The translations under genes were made by a program, and so were the position numbers. 64,000 bases of DNA from Nonomuraea wenchangensis (GTDB taxonomy: Bacteria > Actinomycetota > Actinomycetes > Streptosporangiales > Streptosporangiaceae): contig NZ_FOHX01000005.1 of the NCBI RefSeq assembly GCF_900111685.1, forward strand, positions 496,001 through 560,000, given 5' to 3'. A model generated the notes under the pieces. It made no database searches. It was not told the DNA's origin and saw nothing but the letters and a program-made list of their open reading frames with translations. Shown here piece by piece: positions 1-8,150 of the stretch; the stretch's first letter is position 1, and the number at the start of each line of letters is the position of its first letter.

Positions 1-333
1 GTCAAGGAGGCCATGCGCGACGCCGAGCGGGCCGCGGCCGAGGACGACTGGCAGCGGGTCGGCACCGCCAACATCCGCTTCCACCAGGCCCTCGTCTCGC
101 TCAACGGCAGCCCCAGGATCGACGAGCTCATGCGCCAGCTCCTGGCCGAGCTGCGGCTGGTCTTCCACGTGATGGACAACCCACGGGCCTTCCACGAGCC
201 GTTCGTGGAGCGCAACCGGGTGCTGCTCGGGCTGGTCGAGTCCGGGCGGCGGGAGGAGGCCGCCGCCTATCTCGACGACTACCTCGACCACGCCGAGAAA
301 CTGCTCGTCCACGCCTACGAGCCCAACCGGTAA
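1..333 (+). CDS. GntR-family regulator, FCD domain (5' partial)
   Basis: The reading frame is open from the first base and ends at TAA 331-333, so only the C-terminal 110 residues are present; the ATG at 13 is internal. The helical sequence with FHQALVSLNGSPRI and a C-terminal stretch of the type 'LLGLVESGRREEAAAYLDDYL' matches the FCD ligand-binding domain of FadR/GntR regulators, in which a conserved acidic/histidine set often binds a metal. The DNA-binding half lies outside the window, so its target and ligand cannot be named. The DUF2203 gene starts 10 bases downstream and may share the transcript. Confidence 0.85.
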   Translation, partial: VKEAMRDAERAAAEDDWQRVGTANIRFHQALVSLNGSPRIDELMRQLLAELRLVFHVMDNPRAFHEPFVERNRVLLGLVESGRREEAAAYLDDYLDHAEKLLVHAYEPNR

Positions 334-343
334 CGTGGGCGCG

Positions 344-703
344 ATGAACCGCCTCTTCACCGTCGACGAGGCCCGCGCCCTGCTGCCGGAGATCATCGAC
401 GACGCCGGGCTGGTCATCGCCGCCCGCGCCGACCTCGCCGAGATCGCCCACGACCGGCAGGTGCGCGACCACTCCGAGCTCGGCGGCATTCCCGAGATCA
501 AGGCGCTGGAGGCCCGCATCGAGGACGTCCTCGGCGGATGGGCCGAGCGGGGCATCGAGGTGAAGGGCGTCGCGCCCGTCCTGGTGGACTTCCCCGCGGT
601 GCTCGACGGCGTGTCCGTACGGCTCTGCTGGATCGAGGGCGAGCCGGAGCTGGCCTGGTACCACCGCACCGACCTGGGCTTCGCGGGCCGCCGCCCACTC
701 TGA
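344..703 (+). CDS. DUF2203 family protein
   Basis: A 119-residue protein beginning MNRLFTVDEARALLPEI, the usual opening of the DUF2203 family, followed by a helical region and a C-terminal part with LVDFPAVLDGVSVRLCWIEGE and a WYH motif. No biochemical role is established for this family as far as I know. The ATG at 344 is preferred over the GTG at 335 because it gives the family's usual N-terminus. It begins 10 bases after the GntR gene and probably depends on that transcript. Confidence 0.8.
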   Translation: MNRLFTVDEARALLPEIIDDAGLVIAARADLAEIAHDRQVRDHSELGGIPEIKALEARIEDVLGGWAERGIEVKGVAPVLVDFPAVLDGVSVRLCWIEGEPELAWYHRTDLGFAGRRPL

Positions 704-743
704 TCCGCCGCCCGTCTTGACGGCGGCGCTCACCGCGTGCCTA

Positions 744-781
744 TATTCAACCTGTTGGTTGATAAACCGAAAGGTTGAATA
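744..781 (+). promoter_or_regulatory. Operator for the SDR/ArsR/SRPBCC operon
   Basis: TATTCAACC (744-752) is repeated as GGTTGAATA (773-781), a perfect 9-bp inverted repeat with a 20-base spacer. Inside it TCAACC-TGTT-GGTTGA (748-763) forms a second perfect 6-bp inverted repeat, so GGTTGA appears three times. The right arm merges with the ribosome binding site GAAAGG (769-774) of the next gene. AACC/GGTT palindromes of this kind are common targets of ArsR regulators that travel with SRPBCC genes; autoregulation by the ArsR protein encoded at 1548 is inferred. Confidence 0.6.
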
Positions 782-783
782 GC

Positions 784-1536
784 ATGCTCCTTCAGGACAG
801 GACCGCGATCGTGTACGGCGCCGGCGGACCGATCGGCGGCGCCGCCGCCCGCGCCTTCGCCCGCGAGGGCGCCCGGGTCGTGCTCGCCGGCCGCACCCGG
901 GCGGCGCTCGACCCGGTGGCCGCCGCCATCGACGCCGCCGGCGGCACGGCCGAGGTCGCCGAGGTGGACGCGCTCGACGAGGCGGCCGTGGACGCCCTCG
1001 CGGGCGGGGTCGCCGCCCGGCACGGCCGCCTCGACGTCTCGTTCAACGCCATCGGCGTCGGGGACGTGCAGCAGCCGCTGCTGGAGATCAGCGCCGAGGA
1101 CTTCGTCCAGCCGGTCGCCACCGCCGTCCGCACGCAGTTCCTCACCACCAGGGCGGCGGTCCGGCACATGATCCCGCAGAGGTCCGGGGTGATCCTCATG
1201 TTCGGCGGCGGCGGGCCGCAGACGCAGCCGGGCCTCGGCGGGTTCAAGGTCGCGCTCGACGCCATGGAGGGCGTACGGCGGCAGTGGGCGTGCGAGGCCG
1301 GCCCGTACGGCGTCCGCGTCGTCACGATGGTGACCGGCGGCGTCCCCGAGAGCATCCCGGACGGCTACGGCCCCAAGGAGGAGATCGCCGCGTCCATCAC
1401 CGGGGCCACGCTGCTCGGGCGGGTGGCGACGCTCGCCGACGTGGGGGACGTGGCCGCGTTCGTCGCCTCCGACCGCGCCAGGACCATGACCTCGGCCACC
1501 GTGAACATCTCCTGCGGCGCGATCGTCGACCACTGA
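784..1536 (+). CDS. SDR-fold protein with degenerate catalytic site
   Basis: A 250-residue Rossmann protein of the short-chain dehydrogenase family. The N-terminal nucleotide-binding loop is recognisable (VYGAGGPIGGAAARAFAREG) and NAIGVG replaces the usual NNAG. The catalytic segment is altered: in the region normally holding Ser and YxxxK, the sequence is MFGGGGPQTQPGLGGFKVAL, where Lys is kept but the residue four before it is Leu instead of Tyr and the Ser position is Gly. It therefore probably lacks classical SDR redox activity or uses another chemistry. ATG 784 is chosen because GAAAGG lies nine bases upstream; the TTG at 775 has no such site. Confidence 0.8.
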   Translation: MLLQDRTAIVYGAGGPIGGAAARAFAREGARVVLAGRTRAALDPVAAAIDAAGGTAEVAEVDALDEAAVDALAGGVAARHGRLDVSFNAIGVGDVQQPLLEISAEDFVQPVATAVRTQFLTTRAAVRHMIPQRSGVILMFGGGGPQTQPGLGGFKVALDAMEGVRRQWACEAGPYGVRVVTMVTGGVPESIPDGYGPKEEIAASITGATLLGRVATLADVGDVAAFVASDRARTMTSATVNISCGAIVDH

Positions 1537-1547
1537 CACAGGGGTCG

Positions 1548-1913
1548 ATGACACCGTGGATCATTGATCTCGTGCCCGACGACCCGCTCAGCCTGACCTT
1601 CGCCGCCCTGGCCGACCCGACCCGGCGCGCCATCCTCGCCCGCCTGGCCGAGGGGGAGGCGACGGTCAACGAGCTCGCCGAGCCGTTCGACATGAGCGTC
1701 CAGGCCGTCTCCAAGCACCTCAAGGTGCTGGAGCGGGCCGGGCTGATCAGCCGGGGCCGCGACGCCCAGTGGCGTCCGTGCCGGCTGGAGACCGCGCCGC
1801 TGGACGGCGCCTCGGAATGGATCCGCCGCTACCGCGACCGGTGGGACGATCGCTTCGACCGCCTCGACCGCGAGATCCGGCGCATGCGACCAGGGAGTGA
1901 CACCGATGGGTGA
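1548..1913 (+). CDS. ArsR-family transcriptional regulator
   Basis: A 121-residue winged-helix protein. LSLTFAALADPTRRAILARL and the recognition region VQAVSKHLKVLERAGLISR are typical of the ArsR/SdpR group, as is the C-terminal helix ending WDDRFDRLDREIRRM. No metal-binding CxC motif is visible, so it is probably a non-metal sensor. The start lies 11 bases after the SDR-like gene and the end overlaps the SRPBCC gene by 8 bases, so the three genes form one operon. It is the best candidate to bind the inverted repeats at 744-781. Confidence 0.88.
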   Translation: MTPWIIDLVPDDPLSLTFAALADPTRRAILARLAEGEATVNELAEPFDMSVQAVSKHLKVLERAGLISRGRDAQWRPCRLETAPLDGASEWIRRYRDRWDDRFDRLDREIRRMRPGSDTDG

Positions 1914-2379
1914 GACCGAGTTCGTCATCGAGCCCGGACGGCACGACATCGTCATGATCCGCCACTTCGCCGCGCCCCGGGAGGCCGTCTTCCGGGCCGT
2001 CACCGATCCGGAGCTGGTGACCCGGTGGTGGGGGCCGCACTCCCTGGCCACCCGCGTGGACCGCATGGAGGTCCGTCCCGGCGGCCACTGGCGCTACGTC
2101 AACATCGACGCCGAGGGCCGCGAGTACGCCTTCCGCGGCGTCTACCACGACGTCGTGGCGCCCGAGCGGTACGTACGGACCTGGCAGTACGAAGGCACCC
2201 CCGAGGACGTCGCCCTGGAGACGGTCACCCTGGCGGAGGCGGACGGCGGCACCCGCTACGTCGCCCAGACCGTGCACCAGTCCGTCGAGGCCCGCGACGC
2301 CGTCGTACGCGCCGACGCCGCGCGCGGCGGGCGCGAGTCCATGGACCGCCTCGCCGAGCTCCTGGCCGCCCTCCCGTGA
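1906..2379 (+). CDS. SRPBCC (AHSA1-like) domain protein
   Basis: A 157-residue START-fold protein: HDIVMIRHFAAPREAVFRAVTDPELVTRWWGP is the diagnostic opening of AHSA1-type SRPBCC proteins, followed by 'RPGGHWRYV' and 'FRGVYHDVVAPERYV'. Such proteins bind hydrophobic ligands in a deep cavity; no ligand can be predicted here. ATG 1906 has AGGGAG nine bases upstream and overlaps the end of the ArsR gene, showing translational coupling. ArsR-SRPBCC pairs are very common in actinomycetes; the extra SDR-like gene is less usual. Confidence 0.85.
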   Translation: MGETEFVIEPGRHDIVMIRHFAAPREAVFRAVTDPELVTRWWGPHSLATRVDRMEVRPGGHWRYVNIDAEGREYAFRGVYHDVVAPERYVRTWQYEGTPEDVALETVTLAEADGGTRYVAQTVHQSVEARDAVVRADAARGGRESMDRLAELLAALP

Positions 2380-2458
2380 ACCGACCGGCCGTGGCCGATC
2401 CGTGACGAACCTGCCGCCCTCCCGCACTGTCTAAGCGGGTGAGCGAAAGGACCACCCT

Positions 2459-3463
2459 ATGAGGCACCCTTCGGCCACCGCCGCCCTCCTGGCCGCGGCG
2501 GTACTCGGCGGAGCGGGTCTCGCGCCCGCCGCCGCCCACGCCGGCACGAGGCCGGCGCCCGTGCGCGCCGCCTGGCTCGCGTCCTGCGTCGATCACAAGC
2601 ACGACGACAACATCGAACCCTGCGGCCACTGGCGGCTGCTCCTGCGCGACGGCCGGCGGCTGACCGTCCGCGACGCCGCCATCGGCAGGATCGACGCGGC
2701 GGGCTACGAGAACCGCGACCAGAGCACGTTCGTCGTCAGCGCCGACGGCCGCGTGATCGCCTACGAACGCGCCCGGGACCACCGCCTCGTCGTCCGCCGC
2801 GTCGGCGGCACGGCCACGGTGCTGCCCGCCCGGCTGCGGCCCAAAGGCGTCGGCACCGACGACCTGCAGATCAAGCTGTCGCCCACCGGCGACAAACTGC
2901 TCATCGACTACGAGGACGAGCCCGCCCGCCTGCCCACCAAGGTGGTCACCGTCGCGACCGGCGCGGTCGCCGAGCTGCCCGCCCGCGACGACGCGCTCGG
3001 CTTCAGCGGCGACGGCGGCGCGGTGCTGGCCTCCCGCTACCGCGCCGACCACACGATGGCGCTGCGGGCGTACCCGCTCGGCGACGGCTCCCCGGCCGCC
3101 GGCACCCCGCCCCAGGCCGTCGCCAACGCCATGCTCTACGCCCTCGCCCCTGACGGCAGGACGGTCGCCTGGCTGGTGGCCGCCGACGAGGTCACGAAGC
3201 GGCCCGCCCGGGTGCGCCTGTACGACCTCGACACCGGCGACGTCTCCCCGGCCGTGGACCTGTCGCTGGCCCGGGGCGAGTCGCCGTACACGCTTCACTA
3301 CGCCCCCGACGGGACGCTGCGCGTGATCACCCAGCGCGGCGGCGAGGGGAAAGCGGCGGTGATACGGGTGCTCACCGCCGATCCGCGCGCCGGCGACGTC
3401 CGGCAGCTCGACCGCTACACCATCAGCAAGAACGCGTACGCCTACTTCGCGGCGGGGGAGTGA
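2459..3463 (+). CDS. Secreted TolB/WD40-like propeller protein (copy 1)
   Basis: A 334-residue protein with a Sec signal peptide (MRHPSATAALLAAAVLGGAGLAPAAAHA, cleavage after AHA near residue 28). The mature part alternates short beta-strand blocks such as VSADGRVIAYERA, LSPTGDKLLIDYED and APDGRTVAWLVAA, the pattern of TolB/WD40-type propeller blades. Two cysteines in SCVDHKHDDNIEPCGHWRLLL recur in the next gene and may form a disulfide. GAAAGGA lies just upstream. The function is unknown; an extracellular binding or structural role is likely. Confidence 0.7.
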   Translation: MRHPSATAALLAAAVLGGAGLAPAAAHAGTRPAPVRAAWLASCVDHKHDDNIEPCGHWRLLLRDGRRLTVRDAAIGRIDAAGYENRDQSTFVVSADGRVIAYERARDHRLVVRRVGGTATVLPARLRPKGVGTDDLQIKLSPTGDKLLIDYEDEPARLPTKVVTVATGAVAELPARDDALGFSGDGGAVLASRYRADHTMALRAYPLGDGSPAAGTPPQAVANAMLYALAPDGRTVAWLVAADEVTKRPARVRLYDLDTGDVSPAVDLSLARGESPYTLHYAPDGTLRVITQRGGEGKAAVIRVLTADPRAGDVRQLDRYTISKNAYAYFAAGE

Positions 3464-3468
3464 CCGGC

Positions 3469-4437
3469 ATGAGAACGACGATCCTCGCGGCCCTCACGGC
3501 GGCGGCCCTGGCCTGGCCCGCCGCCCTCCCGGCCCACGCGGCTCCGCACCATGGGGCTGACAGCATCAGGTACGCCTCCATCAAGAGCTGCCCTGCCCCT
3601 GACGTGCAGGCCCGGCCGTGCGGCGACTGGCGGCTCGTCCTGCACAGCGGCAAGGTCACCACCCTGCCGGACGCCGAGGGGGTCGCCCGCGACGCCAAGG
3701 GCAGGAAGCTGACCTACCTCCCGGCCCCGATCGCGGTGAGCGGCGACGGCCGGAAGGTCGCGTACTTCACCAAGGCGAACCGGCTCGCCGTGCGCACCCT
3801 GGGCGGCGGCGTCCGGCTGCTGCCCGGCACGGCGCTGCCCCGCGTGGGCCACGACGCGCTGACGCTGCGGCTCTCGGACGACGGCGCCCGGCTGGCCGTC
3901 ACCATCGACGGCGACAAGCCGCGGGGGACCCGCGTCTTCGACACCGCCACCGGCGCCCGCATCGGATCCGTCCCGACGGGCCGGAGCGTGCTCGGCTTCA
4001 GCTATGACGGCGACGAGCTGCTGGCGAGCGCCGAGGGCGAGGACAACGCCGCCGACCTGGTCGTCCACGACGAGACCGGGGAGGAGCTGCTGCGTGCCAC
4101 GCCGCCCCAGGTCGTCGCCGCGAACGGGCCGCAGGCGCTGGCCGGCGACGGGCGGACCGTCGCCGCCGTGGTGCAGGGCGGCAAGCCGGAGCTGGTGACG
4201 TACGACATGGAGACCGACCAGGTGATCGAGCGCAGGCGGATCGCCCTGCCGCGGGACTCCGTCCAGATGGTGGACTGGACGGGTGACACCCAGGTGACGG
4301 TCCACCTGTCCGCCTCCGGCCGGAAGGGCACGGCGATGACCATCGTCAGGATCGACACGGAGACGGGCGCGGTCACCGTCAGGGACCGCTACACCGTGCT
4401 GAAGGACAGCTTCGTCTTCGCCGCCTGCGGCGGATGA
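3469..4437 (+). CDS. Secreted TolB/WD40-like propeller protein (copy 2)
   Basis: A 322-residue paralogue of the preceding gene. It has a signal peptide ending in AHA, the same paired-cysteine block (SCPAPDVQARPCGDWRLVLHSG), an equivalent VSGDGRKVAYFTKANRLAVRTLGG blade and the same ending (DRYTVLKDSFVFAACGG versus DRYTISKNAYAYFAAGE). It must come from tandem duplication followed by strong divergence. ATG 3469 follows a GGGGGAG block at good distance; an in-frame GTG at 3460 overlapping the previous stop is the alternative. The two proteins are probably co-translated; function unknown. Confidence 0.7.
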   Translation: MRTTILAALTAAALAWPAALPAHAAPHHGADSIRYASIKSCPAPDVQARPCGDWRLVLHSGKVTTLPDAEGVARDAKGRKLTYLPAPIAVSGDGRKVAYFTKANRLAVRTLGGGVRLLPGTALPRVGHDALTLRLSDDGARLAVTIDGDKPRGTRVFDTATGARIGSVPTGRSVLGFSYDGDELLASAEGEDNAADLVVHDETGEELLRATPPQVVAANGPQALAGDGRTVAAVVQGGKPELVTYDMETDQVIERRRIALPRDSVQMVDWTGDTQVTVHLSASGRKGTAMTIVRIDTETGAVTVRDRYTVLKDSFVFAACGG

Positions 4438-4477
4438 ACGGCTGAGCCGTACGGGCGGGTGGGTCTACGCTGCTGGG

Positions 4478-5026
4478 GTGCAGGCTCACTCGACCAAGGC
4501 CATGGCCGCGCGGGCCGTCGACCTCTGCGTGGCGCTGCTGCACCGGCAGCCCACGATCGAGTCCGTGTCGCGCGTCCTGCGCGAGCACGGCGAGACCGGA
4601 GACCTCGGCCTCGGCGAGGCGGACGTCGCCGCCATGCGGGCGGCGGCGGCCCGCCTGCGCGAGGTGCTGGCCGCGCCCGACACCGGGCGGGCGGCCGCCC
4701 TGCTCAACCGGCTGCTCGCCGACACCGCCCGCGCGCCCCGGCTGACCGACCACGGGGGCTCGACGAGCTGGCACGTGCACGTGGACGACGCCGACGACGC
4801 GCCCTGGGCCGAGTGGTTCCTGGCGTCGTCGGCGATGGCGTTCGCCGTGCTCCTGGCCGACCATCAGCGGGTGCCGGGCGGGCTGTGCGCGTCGGCGAGC
4901 TGCCGGCGGCCCTTCCTCGACCTCGGCGGGGGCAGCCCGCGCCGCTTCTGCAGCGCCCGCTGCGCCACCCGCGAGCGCGTCGCCGCCCACCGCTCGCGCG
5001 CCGCCTCCCCGGACGGCTCACTCTGA
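4478..5026 (+). CDS. CGNR-type zinc-finger regulator
   Basis: A 182-residue protein whose C-terminus carries the treble-clef signature CASASCRRPFLDL...RRFCSARCATRERVAAHRSR: two Cys pairs near residues 138-143 and 158-162, with CATR in place of the usual CGNR. CGNR proteins are putative DNA-binding regulators with an N-terminal ligand-binding domain. A -10-like TACGCT at 4466-4471 ends six bases before the GTG, suggesting a leaderless mRNA. Its last nine bases overlap the convergent MFS gene. Confidence 0.8.
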   Translation: MQAHSTKAMAARAVDLCVALLHRQPTIESVSRVLREHGETGDLGLGEADVAAMRAAAARLREVLAAPDTGRAAALLNRLLADTARAPRLTDHGGSTSWHVHVDDADDAPWAEWFLASSAMAFAVLLADHQRVPGGLCASASCRRPFLDLGGGSPRRFCSARCATRERVAAHRSRAASPDGSL

Positions 5027-6319
5027 TCGGGGGCGGCCTGCCGTCAGCACGGCCACCGCCACCGCCTGGGCCGCCGCGCCCGCCAGCAGGGCCGCCGCGA
5101 CCGAGTACGCCGCCAGCGGCCCGGCCACCGCGGACCCCACCGCGAACGAGGTGATCTTCAGGCTGGCTCCCGTGGTGAACACCTGGGCGCGCAGCCGCGC
5201 GGGCGCCTCGCGGTGGCGTACCGAGAACAGGGCGGTGAGCTGCGGCCCCTCGCCCAGGCCCACAACGCCCGCCGCCACCACCGCGACCCAGTAGGCCCAG
5301 GACACCGCCGCCCCGGACGTCGCCGACGTTGCTTCGGACGCGGACGCCGACGCCGACGCCGCGGCGGCGGCCAGTGCCATTCCCGCGCCCGCCACCGCCG
5401 TCCCCCGCACGAGCAGGGCGTCCCACCGTCGCGGCCCGCGCCTCCTGGCGACGAGCGCGTTCGCGGCGAGGCCGCACGCGGCGGTGACGGCGAGCAGCAG
5501 CGCGCCGGGGCCGGTCGAGCCGGTGAGCCGGGCGCCGAGGACCGGGGCCGACACGACCAGCATGGCCGTCCCCGCGCACGAGACCATCGACCCGGCCGTG
5601 GCCCGCAGCAGCGCCGGGTTGCCCAGGATCGCGCCGAACCCCTCCCGCAGCTCCTCGCCGATCCCGCGGCGCGCCCTCACCGCCGCGGGCGGGGTCCGGA
5701 CGGCGGGCAGAGTCCAGGCGGCGGGCAGGGCGGCGGTCAGCAGGGCGACGCAGACGAGGACGGCGGCCGGCCCCCCGGCGATCACCCCCGCGAGCGCCGG
5801 CCCCGCCAGCCCCGCCACGTTGTACGTCATCGCGTCCAGCGCACTCGCCCGCCCCAGCGGGGCCGCACCGGCGTCGGACGCGTCGGACGGGTCCGCCCGG
5901 TCCGGCGGGGTGGCTCCGGCGTCGGACGGGTCCGCCCCGTCCTGCCGGGCCGGGCCGGTGACGGAGGGGAGCTGGGCGGTCCAGCCGCCGGTGAGCGCGG
6001 GCCCCACGACCCCGGCCGCGACCGCCACCGCGACCAGGGCGGCCTCCGGCAGCCGCCCCAGCCCGGAGACGATGACGAGCAGCCCGCCCGCGTACGCCAC
6101 GACGCACCCGGCGAGCAGCCGCCCCGGCCGCCGCGCCCGGTCCAGCAGCACCCCGAGCAGCGGCCCGCCCGCCGCGGCGGACACCGTCAGCCCGGCCAGC
6201 AGTAAGGACGCCACCACCGGCGACCCGGTCACGGCCAGCCCGGCGATCAGCAGCGCGGGGCCCGACATCTCGTCCGCGGTGCGGGCCGCCGCCGCTCCCG
6301 CCAGGTAACGCCATAACAT
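5018..6319 (-). CDS. MFS transporter (exporter type)
   Basis: A roughly 433-residue membrane protein with about 12 hydrophobic segments; MLWRYLAGAAAARTADEMSG at the start and GVLLDRARRPGR after the second helix are typical of drug-efflux-like MFS proteins. The central cytoplasmic loop holds an acidic, repetitive insert (DGADPSDAGATPPDRADPSD) and a later segment is an Ala-Ser run, both encoded by imperfect short repeats. ATG 6319 is chosen because the protein then starts with the first helix; no ribosome binding site is evident. Substrate unknown. Confidence 0.82.
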   Translation of the reverse strand: MLWRYLAGAAAARTADEMSGPALLIAGLAVTGSPVVASLLLAGLTVSAAAGGPLLGVLLDRARRPGRLLAGCVVAYAGGLLVIVSGLGRLPEAALVAVAVAAGVVGPALTGGWTAQLPSVTGPARQDGADPSDAGATPPDRADPSDASDAGAAPLGRASALDAMTYNVAGLAGPALAGVIAGGPAAVLVCVALLTAALPAAWTLPAVRTPPAAVRARRGIGEELREGFGAILGNPALLRATAGSMVSCAGTAMLVVSAPVLGARLTGSTGPGALLLAVTAACGLAANALVARRRGPRRWDALLVRGTAVAGAGMALAAAAASASASASEATSATSGAAVSWAYWVAVVAAGVVGLGEGPQLTALFSVRHREAPARLRAQVFTTGASLKITSFAVGSAVAGPLAAYSVAAALLAGAAAQAVAVAVLTAGRPRSE

Positions 6320-6396
6320 GAAGGAGACGTTACACCGGAAGCCGGTCCCAAAGATCACTCGAAACTGTGTTTGAAGGATCGCGTAGACTGGACGGC

Positions 6397-7026
6397 ATGG
6401 AAGTCGCGTTCCAAGCATCTCTGCTGGGCCTCGACGAGGAGCTGGGGCTCGGGCCGCTCGGCGCGTCGGTGCGCCGCACGCACCTCGACCACGGCGCCTG
6501 GATCGACCTACGGCCCGGCTGGCTGACGGGCGCCGACACACTGTTCGAGCGCTTGGCCGCCGAGGTGCCCTGGCACGCCGAGCGGCGGCGCATGTACGAC
6601 CGGTTCGTGGACGTCCCCCGCCTGCTCAAGTTCTACGACGAGGACGAGCCGCTGCCCGACCCGATCCTCGATGAGGCCAGGCGCGCGCTCGACGCCCACT
6701 ACGGCGCCGAGCTGGGCGAGCCGTTCCGCACGGCCGGCCTGTGCTTCTACCGCGACGGGCGCGACAGCGTGGCCTGGCACGGCGACACGATCGGCAGGGG
6801 CAGCACCGAGGACACCATGGTCGCCATCGTCTCGGTCGGCGACCCGCGCCCGCTGCTGCTCCGCCCCCGGGGCGGCGGGACGTCGATCCGCCACGAGCTC
6901 GGGCACGGCGACCTCATCGTGATGGGCGGGAGCTGCCAGCGCACCTGGGAGCACGCCATCCCCAAGACGGCCAAGCCCGCGGGGCCGCGCATCAGCATCC
7001 AGTTCCGCCCGAGCGGCGTCCGCTGA
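6397..7026 (+). CDS. AlkB-like Fe(II)/2-oxoglutarate dioxygenase
   Basis: A 209-residue protein of the AlkB family, which oxidatively removes alkyl groups from nucleic acid bases. The iron ligands are visible as WHGD (His128, Asp130) and WEHAIPK (His186), and the 2-oxoglutarate-binding arginines as RISIQFR (Arg198, Arg204). The N-terminal part is divergent from E. coli AlkB, closer to the short actinobacterial homologues. ATG 6397 is used because a -10-like TAGACT (6384-6389) sits 7 bases upstream, implying a leaderless transcript. Whether the substrate is DNA or RNA cannot be seen. Confidence 0.9.
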   Translation: MEVAFQASLLGLDEELGLGPLGASVRRTHLDHGAWIDLRPGWLTGADTLFERLAAEVPWHAERRRMYDRFVDVPRLLKFYDEDEPLPDPILDEARRALDAHYGAELGEPFRTAGLCFYRDGRDSVAWHGDTIGRGSTEDTMVAIVSVGDPRPLLLRPRGGGTSIRHELGHGDLIVMGGSCQRTWEHAIPKTAKPAGPRISIQFRPSGVR

Positions 7027-7033
7027 CCCTCGC

Positions 7034-8101
7034 TCACTCCAGGCGCAGGCGGGCGAGGCGGCCCTGCTCGCCGGAGGCCCAGCAGGAGCCGTCCCGCGCG
7101 CACGCCACCGTGTCGAACGAGCCGCCGTTGAACGTCCGCCACGTCCGCCCGCCGTCCCACGTCACGTCACTGCCGCCCGGTCCCACCGCGACCGCCGCGA
7201 GCGACGGGAACGGCAGCCACGTCACCCCCGACCGGTAGCCCGACGGCGGCGTCGCGGCCGGACGCCAGGTGATGCCGCCGTCCCTGGTGACCGCCGCGGC
7301 GCTCGGCGACTGCTGGTCCGGCCGGTAGTCGCCGCCGACCGCGAGGCCGTGCAGCGGGTCACGGAAGGCGAGCCCGAACACGCCCCGCGCCGGATCCCCG
7401 GCCGGCACGGGCGTGTCGGCGACGGTCCACGTCCTGCCCCGGTCGGCCGAGTGGAAGACCCGCGCCCGCCCGGCCCCGCCGGAGGCCAGCCAGGCGTGCC
7501 GGCCGCCCGCCGTCACCAGGCACTGCCCGCTCGCCGCGAACCCCGCCTCGCCGGGCAGCGCCTCCGGCATGCCCTCGGCGGGCAGCACCCGCCAGCTCCG
7601 GCCGCCGTCCTCGGTGGCGAGGATGCGGAACCTGCCGTCCACGGGGTCGCTCATCGCCAGGCCGTGCCGGTGGTCGAAGAAGGCCAGGCAGTCGTAGAAG
7701 GCGCGCGGCTCGTCGTTCCTGAAGGTCTCCGCCCACGTACGCCCGCCGTCCTCGGTGCGGTAGACGCGTGAGTCCGTGCCCTCGCCGATGGACAGCGCGA
7801 CCGCCGTGCGCGCGTCGAACGCCTCGATGTCGCGGAACTGCAGCTCCGCCGTGCCGGGCGGGGGGACGTTCTGCCAGCTCCGGCCGCCGTCCGTGGTCCG
7901 CAGCACGGTGCCCTCCGAGCCGGAGGCCCAGGCCACGTGGCGGCTGACGGGGGACAGGCCGCGCAGGCGCGCGGTCACTCCGGTCTCCTTCAGCTCCCAG
8001 GCGAGCTGCGGCAGGTCGTCGGCCGGTGGCGCGAAGGAAGGGGAGCGCGGCGCGAGAACCGTGGCCGCTGACAGCACGCTCAACGCGATGTGAAGCATCA
8101 T
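7034..8101 (-). CDS. Secreted BNR/Asp-box propeller protein
   Basis: A 355-residue protein with an N-terminal signal-like segment and at least six Asp-box (BNR) motifs: TTDGGRSW, TEDGGRTW, TEDGGRSW, SADRGRTW, TRDGGITW and TWDGGRTW. Regularly spaced Asp-boxes build a beta-propeller like those of sialidases and the photosystem II assembly factor Ycf48. Sialidase catalytic residues (Arg triad, Tyr) are not recognisable, so a sialidase activity is not claimed. It ends 7 bases from the convergent AlkB gene. Confidence 0.8.
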   Translation of the reverse strand: MMLHIALSVLSAATVLAPRSPSFAPPADDLPQLAWELKETGVTARLRGLSPVSRHVAWASGSEGTVLRTTDGGRSWQNVPPPGTAELQFRDIEAFDARTAVALSIGEGTDSRVYRTEDGGRTWAETFRNDEPRAFYDCLAFFDHRHGLAMSDPVDGRFRILATEDGGRSWRVLPAEGMPEALPGEAGFAASGQCLVTAGGRHAWLASGGAGRARVFHSADRGRTWTVADTPVPAGDPARGVFGLAFRDPLHGLAVGGDYRPDQQSPSAAAVTRDGGITWRPAATPPSGYRSGVTWLPFPSLAAVAVGPGGSDVTWDGGRTWRTFNGGSFDTVACARDGSCWASGEQGRLARLRLE

Positions 8102-8150
8102 GTCGGGAAAACTAATCGAAAAGGATCATCCCGTCCATGCGGCCAGCAGG

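Noticed and set aside
4438-4450. ACGGCT-GA-GCCGT-like inverted repeat as a terminator after the propeller genes
   Set aside because: Only five to six pairs with almost no loop; too weak to claim.
7034-8101. Sialidase call for the Asp-box protein
   Set aside because: Asp-boxes are structural; the catalytic Arg triad and nucleophilic Tyr could not be identified.
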